DNA of 64,000 nucleotides from Pleurocapsa minor GSE-CHR-MK 17-07R. Its GTDB lineage: Bacteria; Chloroflexota; Anaerolineae; Aggregatilineales; Phototrophicaceae. The notes below the pieces were generated by a model. That model did not search any database. It saw only the letters and a list, made by a program, of their open reading frames with translations, and was not told the DNA's origin. The DNA lies in NCBI GenBank assembly GCA_019359125.1, contig JAHHHY010000003.1:215853-279852 (forward strand). The letters are read 5' to 3'. This document shows, piece after piece, positions 36,644-47,134 of this stretch. Both the position numbers and the translations under genes were made by a program. How positions within the stretch are numbered: position 1 is the first letter of the stretch; every line of letters begins with the position of its first letter.

Positions 36644-39106
36644 TCACGCGGCCGGGCCGATCAGCGGCTCCTCGGCAGTGGCCTGCGCCACCCAGCCCAG
36701 CAGATTCTCAAAGGTGCGCACCTGCCACCAGCGCAGGCCGTCAGCCTCAACCGGCCCGCCAATGATGGTGACCTGTTCGTTGAAGTCCAGCCCGTCGATG
36801 CTGTTGGCGAAGATGGTAGGCGCATCGCGCAGGTTGATGCCATCGAAGTAGACCACGCGCACAATCTGCCCCACCACAAAGTCAGTCGCGGGGGGCGCCC
36901 CGCCCGTATCCGGCTGTCCCACCGGCGCAAACGTCGGCTGTGCAGCATTTGGCTGGGCAGGCGGGACGGCCGGCGGTACGTCCAGCGTGCTGGTCACCCA
37001 TTCCACGGCCAGCGCATCAGCCACCTGCGCGGTGATTTCCTCGGCATTGCCATTGACCTCGGCTACGAAGTAGCGGCGTGCACCATTTTCTTCAGTGACG
37101 ACCAGCACGGCATCGCGCACCGGGCTCCATTCCACGCGCACAGGCGCGCTATTCCCCAGCACGCTCGTCACCGGCACGCCGTCCGCGCGATAGAGCTGCA
37201 CCGCGCCGCCCGCCCCGCCAGACGACGCCAGCATGTAGACCTGCCCGTTGGTGCGCTCGACCGCGTTACGCACATACAGCCCGGCTGCGCTGCCGTTATA
37301 AATCACCGATTCGGCACGTGTCGCCCGGTCGATGCGGCGCACAGCCGACACGCCATCGGGGCCGATGCCGCTGACGATCACGCTCTGCCCGTCCGCATTC
37401 CACGACGCAAATTCATAGCGATAGACGGGCGGCGGTGAGCTGGCGGTCGTAGCCCCCGGCACGGTATCGACAATCACGAAGGCGCGGCGGCCCTCGTCCA
37501 CCAGGTCGATCGTGACCAGCAGCGCATTGCTCTGGTAATTCCACTCGAAGTACACGCTGCGGCGGCGTTCCGGCGGATTGACCAGCGCGCATCCGGCATC
37601 CGGCGGGCAGTCGCGCGTGAGCTGATACGTCGGGTCGGTCGACGATGCAGTGATCGGCTCCAGGTACCACACGCCATCGTTGGACGAGTCATTCTGGCCC
37701 GCGCCGTCGCTGAAGGTGTCCACCAGGAAGGCCAGCAGGCGGCCATCCGGCGACCAGGCGAGCTGGCGCACGCGGGCGTTATTGTTCTCGGCATTTTCGG
37801 GCGGGAACTGCGAGAACGGGCTGGCCTGCAGGCGGTCGCCCGCCTCCCCGGCAGACCCCGCCAGATAAATCGCCCCGGCGGTGTCCACCCGCGCCACCTG
37901 CCCGGTGATGCTGTTTACGGCGAAGGTGGTCGCGCCGCCGGGCGGCGAATCGAACAGCGTGCCCACCAGCGAACCGCCCAGCGTGGTCAGCGCAAATGAG
38001 CGAATGCCCGGCACCGACGAGGTGGGCACGGGCGGCTGATTCAGGATCAGGTTGATATCGGTCGCGGCGGCCGTCTGAGTGGGCGGGATGGGCGTCTGCG
38101 TGACATCGCCAATCGACTGCGGCGTGGGCTGCGGGCCGCCCGGCGTGGGCGTGAACACCAGCGCGACCACGGTGCCCGGCTCCGGCGTGATAAAGGTCAG
38201 CGTGGGCGGCGCGACCAGCGGCGTCTGCGAGGCCAGCGCATTGACCGTGGCCGCGATGTCATTGATGGCATTGGCGGTGGCCAGCAGCGCGGCAGCCGTC
38301 GCCGTGCCCGCATCATCCTGACGCTGGCCAATCGGCGCGAACGTCGACGTGGCCTGCACAGCCGTCGCCGGGATGGGCGTCGGGAACAGCGTCGGCGAGG
38401 GTACCGGCGTGAAGGTCGACGGCGGCAGCGTGGGCAGCACGACCAGCGCCAGCGTCGCGGTATCTGTCGGGCGCGGCGTAAACGTGAGCGTTGGGCTGGG
38501 TGTCGATGTACTGGTCGGCGGCGGCGTGCGCGTCAGCGTGCTGGTGGGGATAATCGGCAGCGGCGTGGGCGATGGCAGCGCGGTCGGCGTATTCGTCGGG
38601 CTGGGCGTATACGTCGCGGTCGCCGTGTCCGTCGGACGCGGCGTGAAGGTGCTGGTGCTGGTCGGCGTCGGGCTGGACGTATCGGTGGCACGCGGCGTAT
38701 TGCTGGGCGTGCGCGTGGCTGTCGGCGTGGGTGTCGCAGTATTCGTTGGCGTATTGCTGGGCGTGTTCGTGGCGGTGGCCGTCGGCGAAGGCGTCAGCGT
38801 GCCCGTCGGCGTACTGCTGGGCGTGAAAGTGCTGCTGGGCGTCAGTGTGTGTGTGCTGGTCAGGCTGGGGGTGGCCGTCAGCGTCGCCGACGCGGTGCCG
38901 GTCAGCGTCAAAGTGGGTGGGACGACGGTCGCGCTGGGCGTGGCCGACTGGGTCTCGGTTGGCAAGGTAGTGAGGGTGGGCGGCTGCGTCTGGCTGGCGG
39001 TCAGCGTGGGCGCCACGGTGGGCGTGACCGCCTCAGGGACAGCAAAATTGCATGCGGCAAGCATCAGTCCGGCAGCGCACAACAGCCCTGCACACGCCTT
39101 GCGCAT
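36644..39106 (-). CDS. Lipoprotein with long Thr/Pro/Ser-rich stalk, beta-propeller-like core and C-terminal SH3 domain
   Basis: Lipobox GLMLAAC; (TPTxTxTxTPSxTPT)n low-complexity N-terminus; C-term [64 protein letters not shown]. Confidence 0.8.
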   Translation of the reverse strand: MRKACAGLLCAAGLMLAACNFAVPEAVTPTVAPTLTASQTQPPTLTTLPTETQSATPSATVVPPTLTLTGTASATLTATPSLTSTHTLTPSSTFTPSSTPTGTLTPSPTATATNTPSNTPTNTATPTPTATRTPSNTPRATDTSSPTPTSTSTFTPRPTDTATATYTPSPTNTPTALPSPTPLPIIPTSTLTRTPPPTSTSTPSPTLTFTPRPTDTATLALVVLPTLPPSTFTPVPSPTLFPTPIPATAVQATSTFAPIGQRQDDAGTATAAALLATANAINDIAATVNALASQTPLVAPPTLTFITPEPGTVVALVFTPTPGGPQPTPQSIGDVTQTPIPPTQTAAATDINLILNQPPVPTSSVPGIRSFALTTLGGSLVGTLFDSPPGGATTFAVNSITGQVARVDTAGAIYLAGSAGEAGDRLQASPFSQFPPENAENNNARVRQLAWSPDGRLLAFLVDTFSDGAGQNDSSNDGVWYLEPITASSTDPTYQLTRDCPPDAGCALVNPPERRRSVYFEWNYQSNALLVTIDLVDEGRRAFVIVDTVPGATTASSPPPVYRYEFASWNADGQSVIVSGIGPDGVSAVRRIDRATRAESVIYNGSAAGLYVRNAVERTNGQVYMLASSGGAGGAVQLYRADGVPVTSVLGNSAPVRVEWSPVRDAVLVVTEENGARRYFVAEVNGNAEEITAQVADALAVEWVTSTLDVPPAVPPAQPNAAQPTFAPVGQPDTGGAPPATDFVVGQIVRVVYFDGINLRDAPTIFANSIDGLDFNEQVTIIGGPVEADGLRWWQVRTFENLLGWVAQATAEEPLIGPAA

Positions 39107-39219
39107 GGCCTATCCCCCTTACAGCAGTCGATTCACGTCATTGTTTCAGTATACAGCCGCACAGTCTTTGCCGCCCGCCGCGCGCTTCACGGCTGTCCTG
39201 CGCAACCCATGCGCCGGGC

Positions 39220-40452
39220 TTACTCCAGCCGCCGCAGCACCTCGTCGGCCACCGTCATGATCGACTGGGCCTTGTCGCGCATGTCGCGGCTTGGCGCATT
39301 TTCATACACCGATTGGGCGGCCTGTCGCATCGCCAGGGCGGCGCTGCGGGTCGATTTCCAGATATCGGGCACGGGCGGCGGCGGCGTCTGCGGCTCGACA
39401 AACGAGACGATGCTGGAGGCCACATAGCCCGTCCGGCCGTCATGCTCCAGCTTGTACCAGGTATAGCCGGTCAGCGGAGGGCTGATATTCGGATAGATTA
39501 CAACCGCGTCGCCCGTGCGCAGCACATCGAGGATGGTGCCGTTCAGGCTGGGCAGCGACCGAAAGCGCGCGCCCGTGGGCGGGGCCTTGATGAGGGCATC
39601 CCGCGGCGTGCCAAAATTCCAGTTGGGGCCGGGGGCGGGATAATCGCGGTTGTTGTCGCTGGCCAGAATCTGGCGCAGATTCAGCGCGCCCTGCACGTTG
39701 TACGTCTGCCAGCGGCGGTTGAAGCCGGGGCCATGCGAGAAAATGCACGCGCCAATCACATTGGGGAAGCGCCGCCAGACAGACGCGGCCAGAATCAGCC
39801 GGGAGGCGTAATCGGCATCGCTCCAGCCGGCAGCGCGCCAGCCGTCATAGCCGCCCGCCACATCGCGCCCGACTTCCGTCAGCACAATCGGCGGTGGGGG
39901 AAGCCCCAGCCGTGCCGCGCGCGCATTCCAGATTTCCAGGCGGCCGATGTGATTCGGCTCGCGCAGCGGCTGGTCATTGAAGTATTCATGCAGGCCCAGC
40001 ACATGCTGGCCACGGTGGCGCGCCAGCTCGTGCAGCAGCAGGTCAAACATGCCGCTGTTCACCAGCACCGGGTCCGGCTGGCTGAGGCCAAAGTTGCCCA
40101 CGCACAGGCGAATCCCGCGTGAGGCCGCCAGCTGCATCACGTCGGCCAGCCACGCCATCAGGCCGGGCACGCGCTCCGGATTATGGCCGTCCGGCTCGTT
40201 CAGCACCTGATGGGCGATATTGTTATACGGGCGCAGCGTGCTGACGAAGTCAGCGGGGCGCGTTTTCAGGTCCAGCTCGTGGTCATCGGGGCGATAGGCG
40301 CGATGAATGACGAGGGCATCAATTTTGGCGGCCAGCCCGACGGCCCAGGCCAGATCGTCCATGACCAGCACCACGCGTGGCCGCATCAGGCGGATCGCAT
40401 CGACGGCCTCGGCTTTATCGGTGGTATTTGCGAGGATATTGAGGCCAAACAT
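39220..40452 (-). CDS. Putative clan GH-A glycoside hydrolase-like protein with C-terminal SH3 domain
   Basis: AHQVLNEPDGHNPE (NEP), PPPPIVLTEVGRDVAGGYDGW (TE) TIM-barrel-like motifs; FRSLPSLNGTILDVLRTGDAVVIYPN...YTWYKLEHDGRTGYVASSIVSF SH3. Confidence 0.65.
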   Translation of the reverse strand: MFGLNILANTTDKAEAVDAIRLMRPRVVLVMDDLAWAVGLAAKIDALVIHRAYRPDDHELDLKTRPADFVSTLRPYNNIAHQVLNEPDGHNPERVPGLMAWLADVMQLAASRGIRLCVGNFGLSQPDPVLVNSGMFDLLLHELARHRGQHVLGLHEYFNDQPLREPNHIGRLEIWNARAARLGLPPPPIVLTEVGRDVAGGYDGWRAAGWSDADYASRLILAASVWRRFPNVIGACIFSHGPGFNRRWQTYNVQGALNLRQILASDNNRDYPAPGPNWNFGTPRDALIKAPPTGARFRSLPSLNGTILDVLRTGDAVVIYPNISPPLTGYTWYKLEHDGRTGYVASSIVSFVEPQTPPPPVPDIWKSTRSAALAMRQAAQSVYENAPSRDMRDKAQSIMTVADEVLRRLE

Positions 40453-40547
40453 GGGTGCCCCTGTTCGCCCCCTGGTGAAGGCGCGGGGCGCACATGTTTG
40501 GCGCGCCCCGCGAACAGTCGATTAAAAGGTGTGCTGCATCACCCGCA

Positions 40548-42797
40548 CTAGAACGGCTCGGTTGGCTCCAGCGTGGGCGTTGGGCCTTGCGGCGCCTGGC
40601 CGAACGGCGTCACCGTGGCACCGGGCACCGGCGTAATCACCGGCGCGCCGATATTCGGATTGGTAATCACGTTGCCATTGGCATCCAGCGCGATCCCCTG
40701 CCCTACGGCGCCGGCAAACAGCGTCAGGTCGGTCAGCATGAGCGCAAGGTCACCTTCCAGCCCCAGATCAGGGTTGCTGGTGTCGCTGATAATCAGCAGA
40801 TACTGGCCCGTCTCCGGAATCAGAATCTGCGGCAGCGAGAAGTAATCCACGTCACGGTTCAGCGAACCATTGGCGAAGAACGAAGTCGGGTTGTTGAACG
40901 CGCTGATCGAGAAGGTCGGCGCGATATTGCCGCGCACGCGCAGCGCCTCCAGGCGGAAGGTCTGCCCGGCGGTGCCGTCAAAGCAGAAGCCCAGCACGCG
41001 CTCATTCGAGTCCAGCGGCACTACTACCGGCGTCAGGTTGACCAGGCGCGGCAGAATCTGCACGCGCGTCTCAAACTGGAAGACACATTCGTTCTCGCCC
41101 ACGGGGCGGTCGGGCGGCAGCAGCGCGATGATGTTGGCGCGCACGATGCCAAACAGCGCATCCGCCTCATTCACCTGCCCCAGCGCCAGCGCGATCGTGC
41201 CTTCACCGACAGAGCCGGCGGCGGGCTGCGCGAAGCTGCACGACTCGATCAGCAGGCGCACGGCCTCGCGGATGTTGGTCATGATGCTGTTGAAGTCTTC
41301 CTGCAGCGGGAACAACTGCGGGTTGAACGTGCTCAGCAGCGAATTCGGGATGCTGATATTGCTCGGCTGAATCGGATACGCGCCGCACTGGATCGGCTGG
41401 CCAAGGGCCGCGTTCGTCCAGATGGTGCGAATTTCAGTCAGGGCCTGCCCGGCGATGTCCAGGCGCGCCAGCATCAGCCGCAGCGTATCGACATAGCTGT
41501 CAAACGTATTGTCCGAGAACGGCACGGCGTCGGCGATGATGCCGTCCAGCGGCGTCTCAAAGGCCGCCTGCGAGCTGAATTCCATCACGTCCGGGAAGAA
41601 CCGGATCCAGCCCAGCGTGCCTTCAAAATTGACCTGCAACCAGGTGTTGCCGTCCACGCGCCCCAGCACCGGCATGACGCTGTAGCGCGGCGGATTGGCC
41701 AGCACGGGATAGGCGATGCTCGGGCCAGCACGCAGACGCACGCCGCTGTTGACCAGGCGCACGGTCGTCGGGCTGGTCACTTCTGTCAGGCCTGCACGCG
41801 GATTTTCGAAGCCGCCATAAGGCACGGTGCGCGGATCGGCCACCGGCAGCGCGTTGATGTCGCCAGCCAGCAGCGTGACGACCGCCGTGCCGATCCAGCC
41901 CTGCTCGCCCAGCAGGGTGACGCGCAGCCATTCGCCATCGGCCGTGCGCGCCTGCACATCTTCAAATACCGTGGCGGCGTTGACAGTAGCCACCAGCTCC
42001 GCGCCAATGGCCGGGCTGATGCGCACATTCACGCCATCGCGATTGACCACGATATCCACGCCAGACGGCGGAATCGGGAACGACTGACCGGCATTGGGCG
42101 GGCGCGGGAACGGCGTGCGCGTGGGCGGCGCCGGGATAAATGTCGCCGTAGACGTAAACGTCGCCGTGGGCACCAGCGTCAGGCTGGGCAGCGGCGTCAG
42201 GCTGATGGTGGGCGTCAGCGTGATCGTCGGGGTAATCGTGGGCGCATTGATGCTGTACGCCTGGCTCTCGGTGAAGGTATTGCCGGGATTGGTGGTCGGG
42301 TCGCTGGGCGCGCTGACCGACGAGGTCAGCGTGGTATTGGTGACGAACGAGGCCGCGCGCACGCGGAAAATGATCGTCTCCAGGCTGGTGGCCGGCACCG
42401 GGCCCAGCAGGTTCGGGCACAATACGGTATTCGTATTCAGGAAGCACGAGTACAGGTTGCCCGGCGTGCTGCTGATCATGCTGACGAACTCGAAGCCCTT
42501 GTTCGTCAAATCGGTCGAGAGCGTCACCGTGCTTTGCGCGGCGGCGGCAGCGCCCACGTTGCGCAGCTCGATGATGATATTGACCAGGTCATTCTGGTTA
42601 TAGGTGGTCTGGTTGGGCGAGCGCGTGATGCTCTGAATCGTGAAGTCAGCTGTCTGGAAGCGGGCCGCCGCCACAGGCGCGGGGCTGGCAAACACATTGG
42701 CGCCCAGCACCAGCATGAGGGCCAGGGCAGCCATCAGCAGCAGGCCGCGCGGACGCGCCATCGCCTTGAAAAGTCTGCTCATCATTAAAGCTGGCAT
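40548..42797 (-). CDS. Secreted protein with DUF11-like N-terminal domain, Pro/Thr-rich linker and SH3-like domains
   Basis: Signal-like N-terminus; DFTIQSITRSPNQTTYNQNDLVNIIIELRNVG; TITPTITLTPTISLTPLPSLT; VNVRISPAIGAELVATVNAATVFEDV...WLRVTLLGEQGWIGTAVV; VRLRAGPSIAYPVLANPPRYSVMPVLGRVDGNTWLQVNFEGTLGWI. Confidence 0.8.
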   Translation of the reverse strand: MPALMMSRLFKAMARPRGLLLMAALALMLVLGANVFASPAPVAAARFQTADFTIQSITRSPNQTTYNQNDLVNIIIELRNVGAAAAAQSTVTLSTDLTNKGFEFVSMISSTPGNLYSCFLNTNTVLCPNLLGPVPATSLETIIFRVRAASFVTNTTLTSSVSAPSDPTTNPGNTFTESQAYSINAPTITPTITLTPTISLTPLPSLTLVPTATFTSTATFIPAPPTRTPFPRPPNAGQSFPIPPSGVDIVVNRDGVNVRISPAIGAELVATVNAATVFEDVQARTADGEWLRVTLLGEQGWIGTAVVTLLAGDINALPVADPRTVPYGGFENPRAGLTEVTSPTTVRLVNSGVRLRAGPSIAYPVLANPPRYSVMPVLGRVDGNTWLQVNFEGTLGWIRFFPDVMEFSSQAAFETPLDGIIADAVPFSDNTFDSYVDTLRLMLARLDIAGQALTEIRTIWTNAALGQPIQCGAYPIQPSNISIPNSLLSTFNPQLFPLQEDFNSIMTNIREAVRLLIESCSFAQPAAGSVGEGTIALALGQVNEADALFGIVRANIIALLPPDRPVGENECVFQFETRVQILPRLVNLTPVVVPLDSNERVLGFCFDGTAGQTFRLEALRVRGNIAPTFSISAFNNPTSFFANGSLNRDVDYFSLPQILIPETGQYLLIISDTSNPDLGLEGDLALMLTDLTLFAGAVGQGIALDANGNVITNPNIGAPVITPVPGATVTPFGQAPQGPTPTLEPTEPF

Positions 42798-43040
42798 AGC
42801 CCCCCTTTGTACCGACAGGCAAGCGCACGGCGCCGCGCCGACACCTGTGCGCTTTCTCGCGCTTTATCATTCCGATAATAACGAGATTTGGCCGTGCGCG
42901 CCAATGAGACGGCTGTCCTAATGAGTATGTTGTTAGAAGTGCCTGATGATCACGGGAAGCAGTCGCTAATTTTTCAGCGCCGTTCACGATACAGGGCTAC
43001 AGTGGTAGATGACGCAATATTATGGCAGGAGAAATTTGCA

Positions 43041-44471
43041 ATGCGTAAAGCAGGACTTTTTACAGCAAGTTGTATGGTCGCGGCAGCGCTGATGGTATCA
43101 GCGGCAGCCGCCCAGGACGCGGGCTTCACGCCCGCCGTAGACGTGAGCTCCCAGGTCGTATTCAATGGCACGGTGACGATTGACCGCGTGGTCTCGAATG
43201 GCCCCGGCTTCATCGTGATTCATGTGAACAACAACGGCGGACCCGGCCCCGTCATCGGTTACAGCGCCGTGAACACGGGTGAAAACCTGAATGTGGCGGT
43301 GGACGTGGATACGGCTGGCATCACCAGCACGATGTTCGCCATGCTGCACACCGACGATGGCATGGTCGGCGCGTATGAATTCGATGGCGCCAGCGGCCTG
43401 GACAACCCGGTCTCCGTGGATGGCGCGGTCATCACCCCGGCGTTCGATGTCTCGGCAATGGCCGTCAGCGACCAGTTCCTGGCTGGCGACACCGTCACCA
43501 TCGATTCCGTCACCGTCTCGGCCCCGTCGTGGGTCGTGATTCACAATGACAATGGCGGATCCCCCGGCCCCGTGCTGGGCCAGACGCTGGTGCCCGCGGG
43601 CACCACGGCCAATGTCGTCGTGACGCTGGCCGCCGAGGGCCGCACCGGCTCACTGTGGCCGATGCTGCATGTGGATGACGGCACTGCCGGCACCTATGAG
43701 TTCGACGGCGCCAGCGGCCTGGACAACCCGATCATCGCCGGCGGACGCGTGGCCACCAGCCAGCTGTGGACCGTGCCGCACGTGCGCATGGGCGACCAGA
43801 TCGTGCTGAATGGCGATAACTCGATGGTGATGTCTGACCGCATGGCGCTGATGGTCACGGCCGAAAGCGTGCTGTGCGCGGCCGAATGCGTGCTGGTGAT
43901 GCACACCGACAACGGTGGCAGCCCCGGCCCGGTGCTGGGCGCGACCGTGCTGCCCGCGGGCCTGTCCCGCGATGTGATCGTCACCTTCTCGATGCCCGAT
44001 ATCGCGGCGACGCCGGTCATGTGGCCGATGCTGCACGTGGACGATGGCCAGGTGGGCGTGTACGAATTTGACGGCGCCAGCGGCCTGGACAACCCGGTCA
44101 CGGTGGACGGCGCAGTGCTGACCTTCCCGATCAATATCGCCCCGAGCATGGATTATGAGGGACAGGCCGCCGCCGATGGCGTGATCCGCATCGACAGCGC
44201 CCTGATCGACGCGGCTGGCTGGCTGGTGATTCACCAGTCTGCCGATGGCCAGCCCGGCCCGGTGCTGGGCCAGGTGCCGCTGCGCGCCGGCCTGAACAGC
44301 GGCATTGAAGTGACCGTGGATGCTGAGCTGGCGGGGACGGAAGTCTTCCCGATGCTGCACTACGACACCAACGCTGCCGGCGTGTACGAATTCGGCACGG
44401 TCGAGGGCGCGGATGCCCCGGTCTTCTTCGGTGGCAACGTGGTCGTCTCGCCGCTGGGCATCGCCCAGTAG
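43041..44471 (+). CDS. Secreted protein with four DUF7282-like repeats
   Basis: Signal peptide MRKAGLFTASCMVAAALMVSAAAAQ; repeated (W/F)(V/I)VIHxDNGGxPGPVLGxxxVPAG...MLHxDDGxxGxYEFDGASGLDNPV. Confidence 0.82.
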   Translation: MRKAGLFTASCMVAAALMVSAAAAQDAGFTPAVDVSSQVVFNGTVTIDRVVSNGPGFIVIHVNNNGGPGPVIGYSAVNTGENLNVAVDVDTAGITSTMFAMLHTDDGMVGAYEFDGASGLDNPVSVDGAVITPAFDVSAMAVSDQFLAGDTVTIDSVTVSAPSWVVIHNDNGGSPGPVLGQTLVPAGTTANVVVTLAAEGRTGSLWPMLHVDDGTAGTYEFDGASGLDNPIIAGGRVATSQLWTVPHVRMGDQIVLNGDNSMVMSDRMALMVTAESVLCAAECVLVMHTDNGGSPGPVLGATVLPAGLSRDVIVTFSMPDIAATPVMWPMLHVDDGQVGVYEFDGASGLDNPVTVDGAVLTFPINIAPSMDYEGQAAADGVIRIDSALIDAAGWLVIHQSADGQPGPVLGQVPLRAGLNSGIEVTVDAELAGTEVFPMLHYDTNAAGVYEFGTVEGADAPVFFGGNVVVSPLGIAQ

Positions 44472-44484
44472 CACCACGCTTCAC

Positions 44485-44540
44485 GCATAAACAATACGCG
44501 CCCGCCGGGAAAACTTCCGGCGGGCGCGTATTGTTTATGC
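44485..44540. terminator. Bidirectional terminator, perfect 24-bp stem
   Basis: gcataaacaatacgcgcccgccgg-gaaaactt-ccggcgggcgcgtattgtttatgc between convergent genes. Confidence 0.88.
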
Positions 44541-44554
44541 CGAGCGAAATCGTG

Positions 44555-46150
44555 TTAATCAGGGAAACGGGCGTTGGCGCTGACGATGGCCAGGTCATAG
44601 ATATTCACCACCTGATCGCCATTCAGGTCAGCGTGGCTCGCGACAGCAGGCATGGCCACCCCAAACTGGGCCATCACCAGCGCGACATCCGCGCCGTCCA
44701 CCACCCCGTTTTCGTCGGCATCGCCGCCGGTCAGCGTGACGGCTGGCAGGGTGAGCGTCCCCTCCGGGAAATAGCCTTCCAGGCTGTATGACAGGTAATG
44801 CGGCGCAGAAAAGACCAGCGCATACTGCCCGGCAGGCAGGTCCAGGGCGAAACTGCCATCCACATTCACGTCGACGGCGAACTGCGTTTCTGGCCCGATG
44901 ACCGTCACGACGGCCCGCATCAGCGGCTGCGATACCGTGACCGTGCCGGTCACGCGAGACAGGCCAGCGACCTCGGCGACGGGTTCGATGACAGGGTCAG
45001 GCGTTGTCTCCGGCGTGACTTCGGGCGTGGCTTCCGGCGTCACCTCAGGCAGCAGTATGCCATCCGTGCTCTCAGGTGTTGTCTCCGGCGTGGCTTCGGG
45101 CGTGGCTTCGGGCATCGCGGTGTCAGTCGGCAGCGCCGTGGGCATCTCGGTCGGCACGGTGACAGCTTCTTCGGTTGGGGGCGCGTCTGCGGCCCGCGCA
45201 ATACCCTCCACCGAAAGCGACATCGACGCGGCGGCTGGCAGCAGCGGCGCACCACTCGCGTCAAAGGCCTGCGCCTCGCATAGAATTTGCGCTGGCCCCT
45301 GGGCGATCAGCTTGTAATTGAGCGCCCATAATTCGCCGGAATCGGCAGTCGCGGTGCCGGGCAGCGTCGCCACCAGCAGCCACTGGCCATCCGGCTTGAA
45401 ACCGCTGTCATTGACCGCCGCGCCGTTGGCCGATAACAGCCCGCCCGTCGATGCTGTCAGGCCAGCGAGCAGAGCGGCGTCAGCGCGACAGGCGACGGCC
45501 ACGGTGCTTACATCGGCAAAGCCATACGCCCCCAGCGTGACCGTGAATGCATCCCCTTCTGGCACAGCCGACGCGCCGGACAGCAGCAGGAAACCGGGCG
45601 GCACATGCGGGGGATCCGTAACGGGCGTCTCCGTCGGCGGCAGCAGCTCGACAGTCGGCGTCTCGCTGGCGATCACGTCACCCGGAACGCCCGTCATTTC
45701 GGCGGTCTGTTCGGGCGGCAGTTCAGGCAGCACGACCGGAGTAGCCTCAGCGGTCGACAGGCTCATGGCCGGATCGTCTGTCGGGAGCATGACCTCGGTC
45801 GGAACGGGCGCGCCGTCTACCGGTGCTTCGTCTGCGGGAGCCGGGTCAGTAGGGGCTGGCAGACTGTCAGCGGGCGGCACGTCCGTGGGCGAGACATCCG
45901 TGGGAAGCGGCGGGATGATATCGGCAGGCGGCGCGCTGGTGGGGGCTGGCAGGATGTCGGCCGGAGCAGCCTCGGTGGGAGGCAGGATAATCTCGGCGGG
46001 CGGCATATCGGTCGGGTCAGCGACCGGATTGTCGACGGGGGCTGAATCCTGCGCGATGACCGCCTGCACCACCACAATGACCAGCAGCAGGCTGACCAGC
46101 AGCAGCCAGCGGCGGACGGGTGAAGCGAGAAACTTTCGGTACTGCGTCAT
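44555..46150 (-). CDS. Membrane-anchored protein with Pro-rich region, cohesin-like domain, CarboxypepD_reg-like domain and C-terminal dockerin
   Basis: N-terminal TM WLLLVSLLLVIVVVQAVIAQ; PAD/PT-rich stalk; LLSGASAVPEGDAFTVTLGAYGFADVSTVAVACRADAALLAGL; dockerin GDADENGVVDGADVALVMAQFG...HADLNGDQVVNIYDLAIVSANAR. Confidence 0.72.
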   Translation of the reverse strand: MTQYRKFLASPVRRWLLLVSLLLVIVVVQAVIAQDSAPVDNPVADPTDMPPAEIILPPTEAAPADILPAPTSAPPADIIPPLPTDVSPTDVPPADSLPAPTDPAPADEAPVDGAPVPTEVMLPTDDPAMSLSTAEATPVVLPELPPEQTAEMTGVPGDVIASETPTVELLPPTETPVTDPPHVPPGFLLLSGASAVPEGDAFTVTLGAYGFADVSTVAVACRADAALLAGLTASTGGLLSANGAAVNDSGFKPDGQWLLVATLPGTATADSGELWALNYKLIAQGPAQILCEAQAFDASGAPLLPAAASMSLSVEGIARAADAPPTEEAVTVPTEMPTALPTDTAMPEATPEATPETTPESTDGILLPEVTPEATPEVTPETTPDPVIEPVAEVAGLSRVTGTVTVSQPLMRAVVTVIGPETQFAVDVNVDGSFALDLPAGQYALVFSAPHYLSYSLEGYFPEGTLTLPAVTLTGGDADENGVVDGADVALVMAQFGVAMPAVASHADLNGDQVVNIYDLAIVSANARFPD

Positions 46151-46190
46151 CAGATTCTGCCCGATTCTGCACGGTGCTGAAGAAGACCGA

Positions 46191-46220
46191 GGGTGCCCCG
46201 CGAAAGCTGACGGGGCACCC
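46191..46220 (-). terminator. Hairpin downstream of the cohesin-like gene
   Basis: gggtgccccg-cgaaagctga-cggggcaccc perfect 10-bp stem. Confidence 0.65.
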
Positions 46221-46240
46221 TGTGGACTCAGCAGTCTGCC

Positions 46241-46975
46241 TTATTGCTGGTCGTCCACGCGACGGCGGCGCACGATCACGATCACGATGAACAGGCCAGC
46301 CAGGACGATGCCGACGCACAGGACGGCGAGCGCGATTTGCGCAAACGGCTGTGTCTGTACCTGCGCGCTGGTCTCAGCCGGTGCGACGGCCGATGGCGTG
46401 GCGCTGGACTGATCCGGCGCATCCGCTGTCACAGCGGCAGCAGACTGGCCGCCAATCACAAGCTGCGTGTTGACTGCGACCACGGTCCCGCCATCCAGCC
46501 GATAGGTGACATAGACATTATCTTCAACAGACGGATCGACAATCCCGGTCAGCTCGGCAAAGGTCACCGTGAGCGGGGCGATGCCGGTTTCACAGGTCAC
46601 CTTGAGCACGGCCCGGAAGAACAGGCCATCGCCATTGGCAATCGGCCCGCCCTGAAGCAGCGCTGCCGCCAGGCGCGTGTCGTGTTCATTCAGCTCGGAG
46701 AATATTGAAAATCCGCCCTGTTCAGATTCGATGGGCAGAAAAGTGCCAGTCTGGCGTTCGAGGACGCTCAGGCACAGCGGGTCAACGCTGATGCCGATGT
46801 CCGTCCCGGCCATATTGACCGCCCCACGGACAAATACGTCAGCCGTGACGGTGTCCCCGATCTGGGCCATCGGCTGGCTGAGGACAATTTCGACGGTGGG
46901 GCCAGATTGGGCGAGTGCAGGGACGATGATCCCCATGAAAATGAGTGCGATGGCGACGATCCGCTTGCTGAACAT
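46241..46975 (-). CDS. Cohesin-like domain protein with signal peptide and C-terminal TM anchor
   Basis: GPTVEIVLSQPMAQIGDTVTADVFVRGAVNMAGTDIGISVDPLCLSVLE...GLFFRAVLKVTCETGIAPLTVTFAELTGIVD; C-terminal TM IALAVLCVGIVLAGLFIVIVIVRRRR. Confidence 0.72.
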   Translation of the reverse strand: MFSKRIVAIALIFMGIIVPALAQSGPTVEIVLSQPMAQIGDTVTADVFVRGAVNMAGTDIGISVDPLCLSVLERQTGTFLPIESEQGGFSIFSELNEHDTRLAAALLQGGPIANGDGLFFRAVLKVTCETGIAPLTVTFAELTGIVDPSVEDNVYVTYRLDGGTVVAVNTQLVIGGQSAAAVTADAPDQSSATPSAVAPAETSAQVQTQPFAQIALAVLCVGIVLAGLFIVIVIVRRRRVDDQQ

Positions 46976-47087
46976 ATGCCTCCAAAGGGGGTAACGCTGC
47001 GATCCTGTAAAAAGGCATATTCGGGCGGGCCGGCTGTAAGAGAATAATTTTGTGCGGCCCGTTTCTGTTGCACTTGCCTGGCAATAC

Positions 47088-47123
47088 GGGAAGCGCGGAG
47101 TGCTTTTCTACTCCGCGCTTCCC
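47088..47123 (-). terminator. Hairpin downstream of dockerin gene
   Basis: gggaagcgcggagt-gcttttct-actccgcgcttccc perfect stem. Confidence 0.75.
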
Positions 47124-47134
47124 TGAATATTCAG

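Noticed and set aside
38349-39260. 303-aa plus-strand Val/Gly-rich repetitive ORF
   Set aside because: Antisense of the Thr/Pro-rich stalk codons; repetitiveness is mirrored from the real gene.
40494-42788. 764-aa plus-strand ORF opposite the SH3 protein
   Set aside because: Arg/His/Gln-rich translation typical of antisense GC-rich coding DNA; the minus strand has a signal peptide and SH3 motifs.
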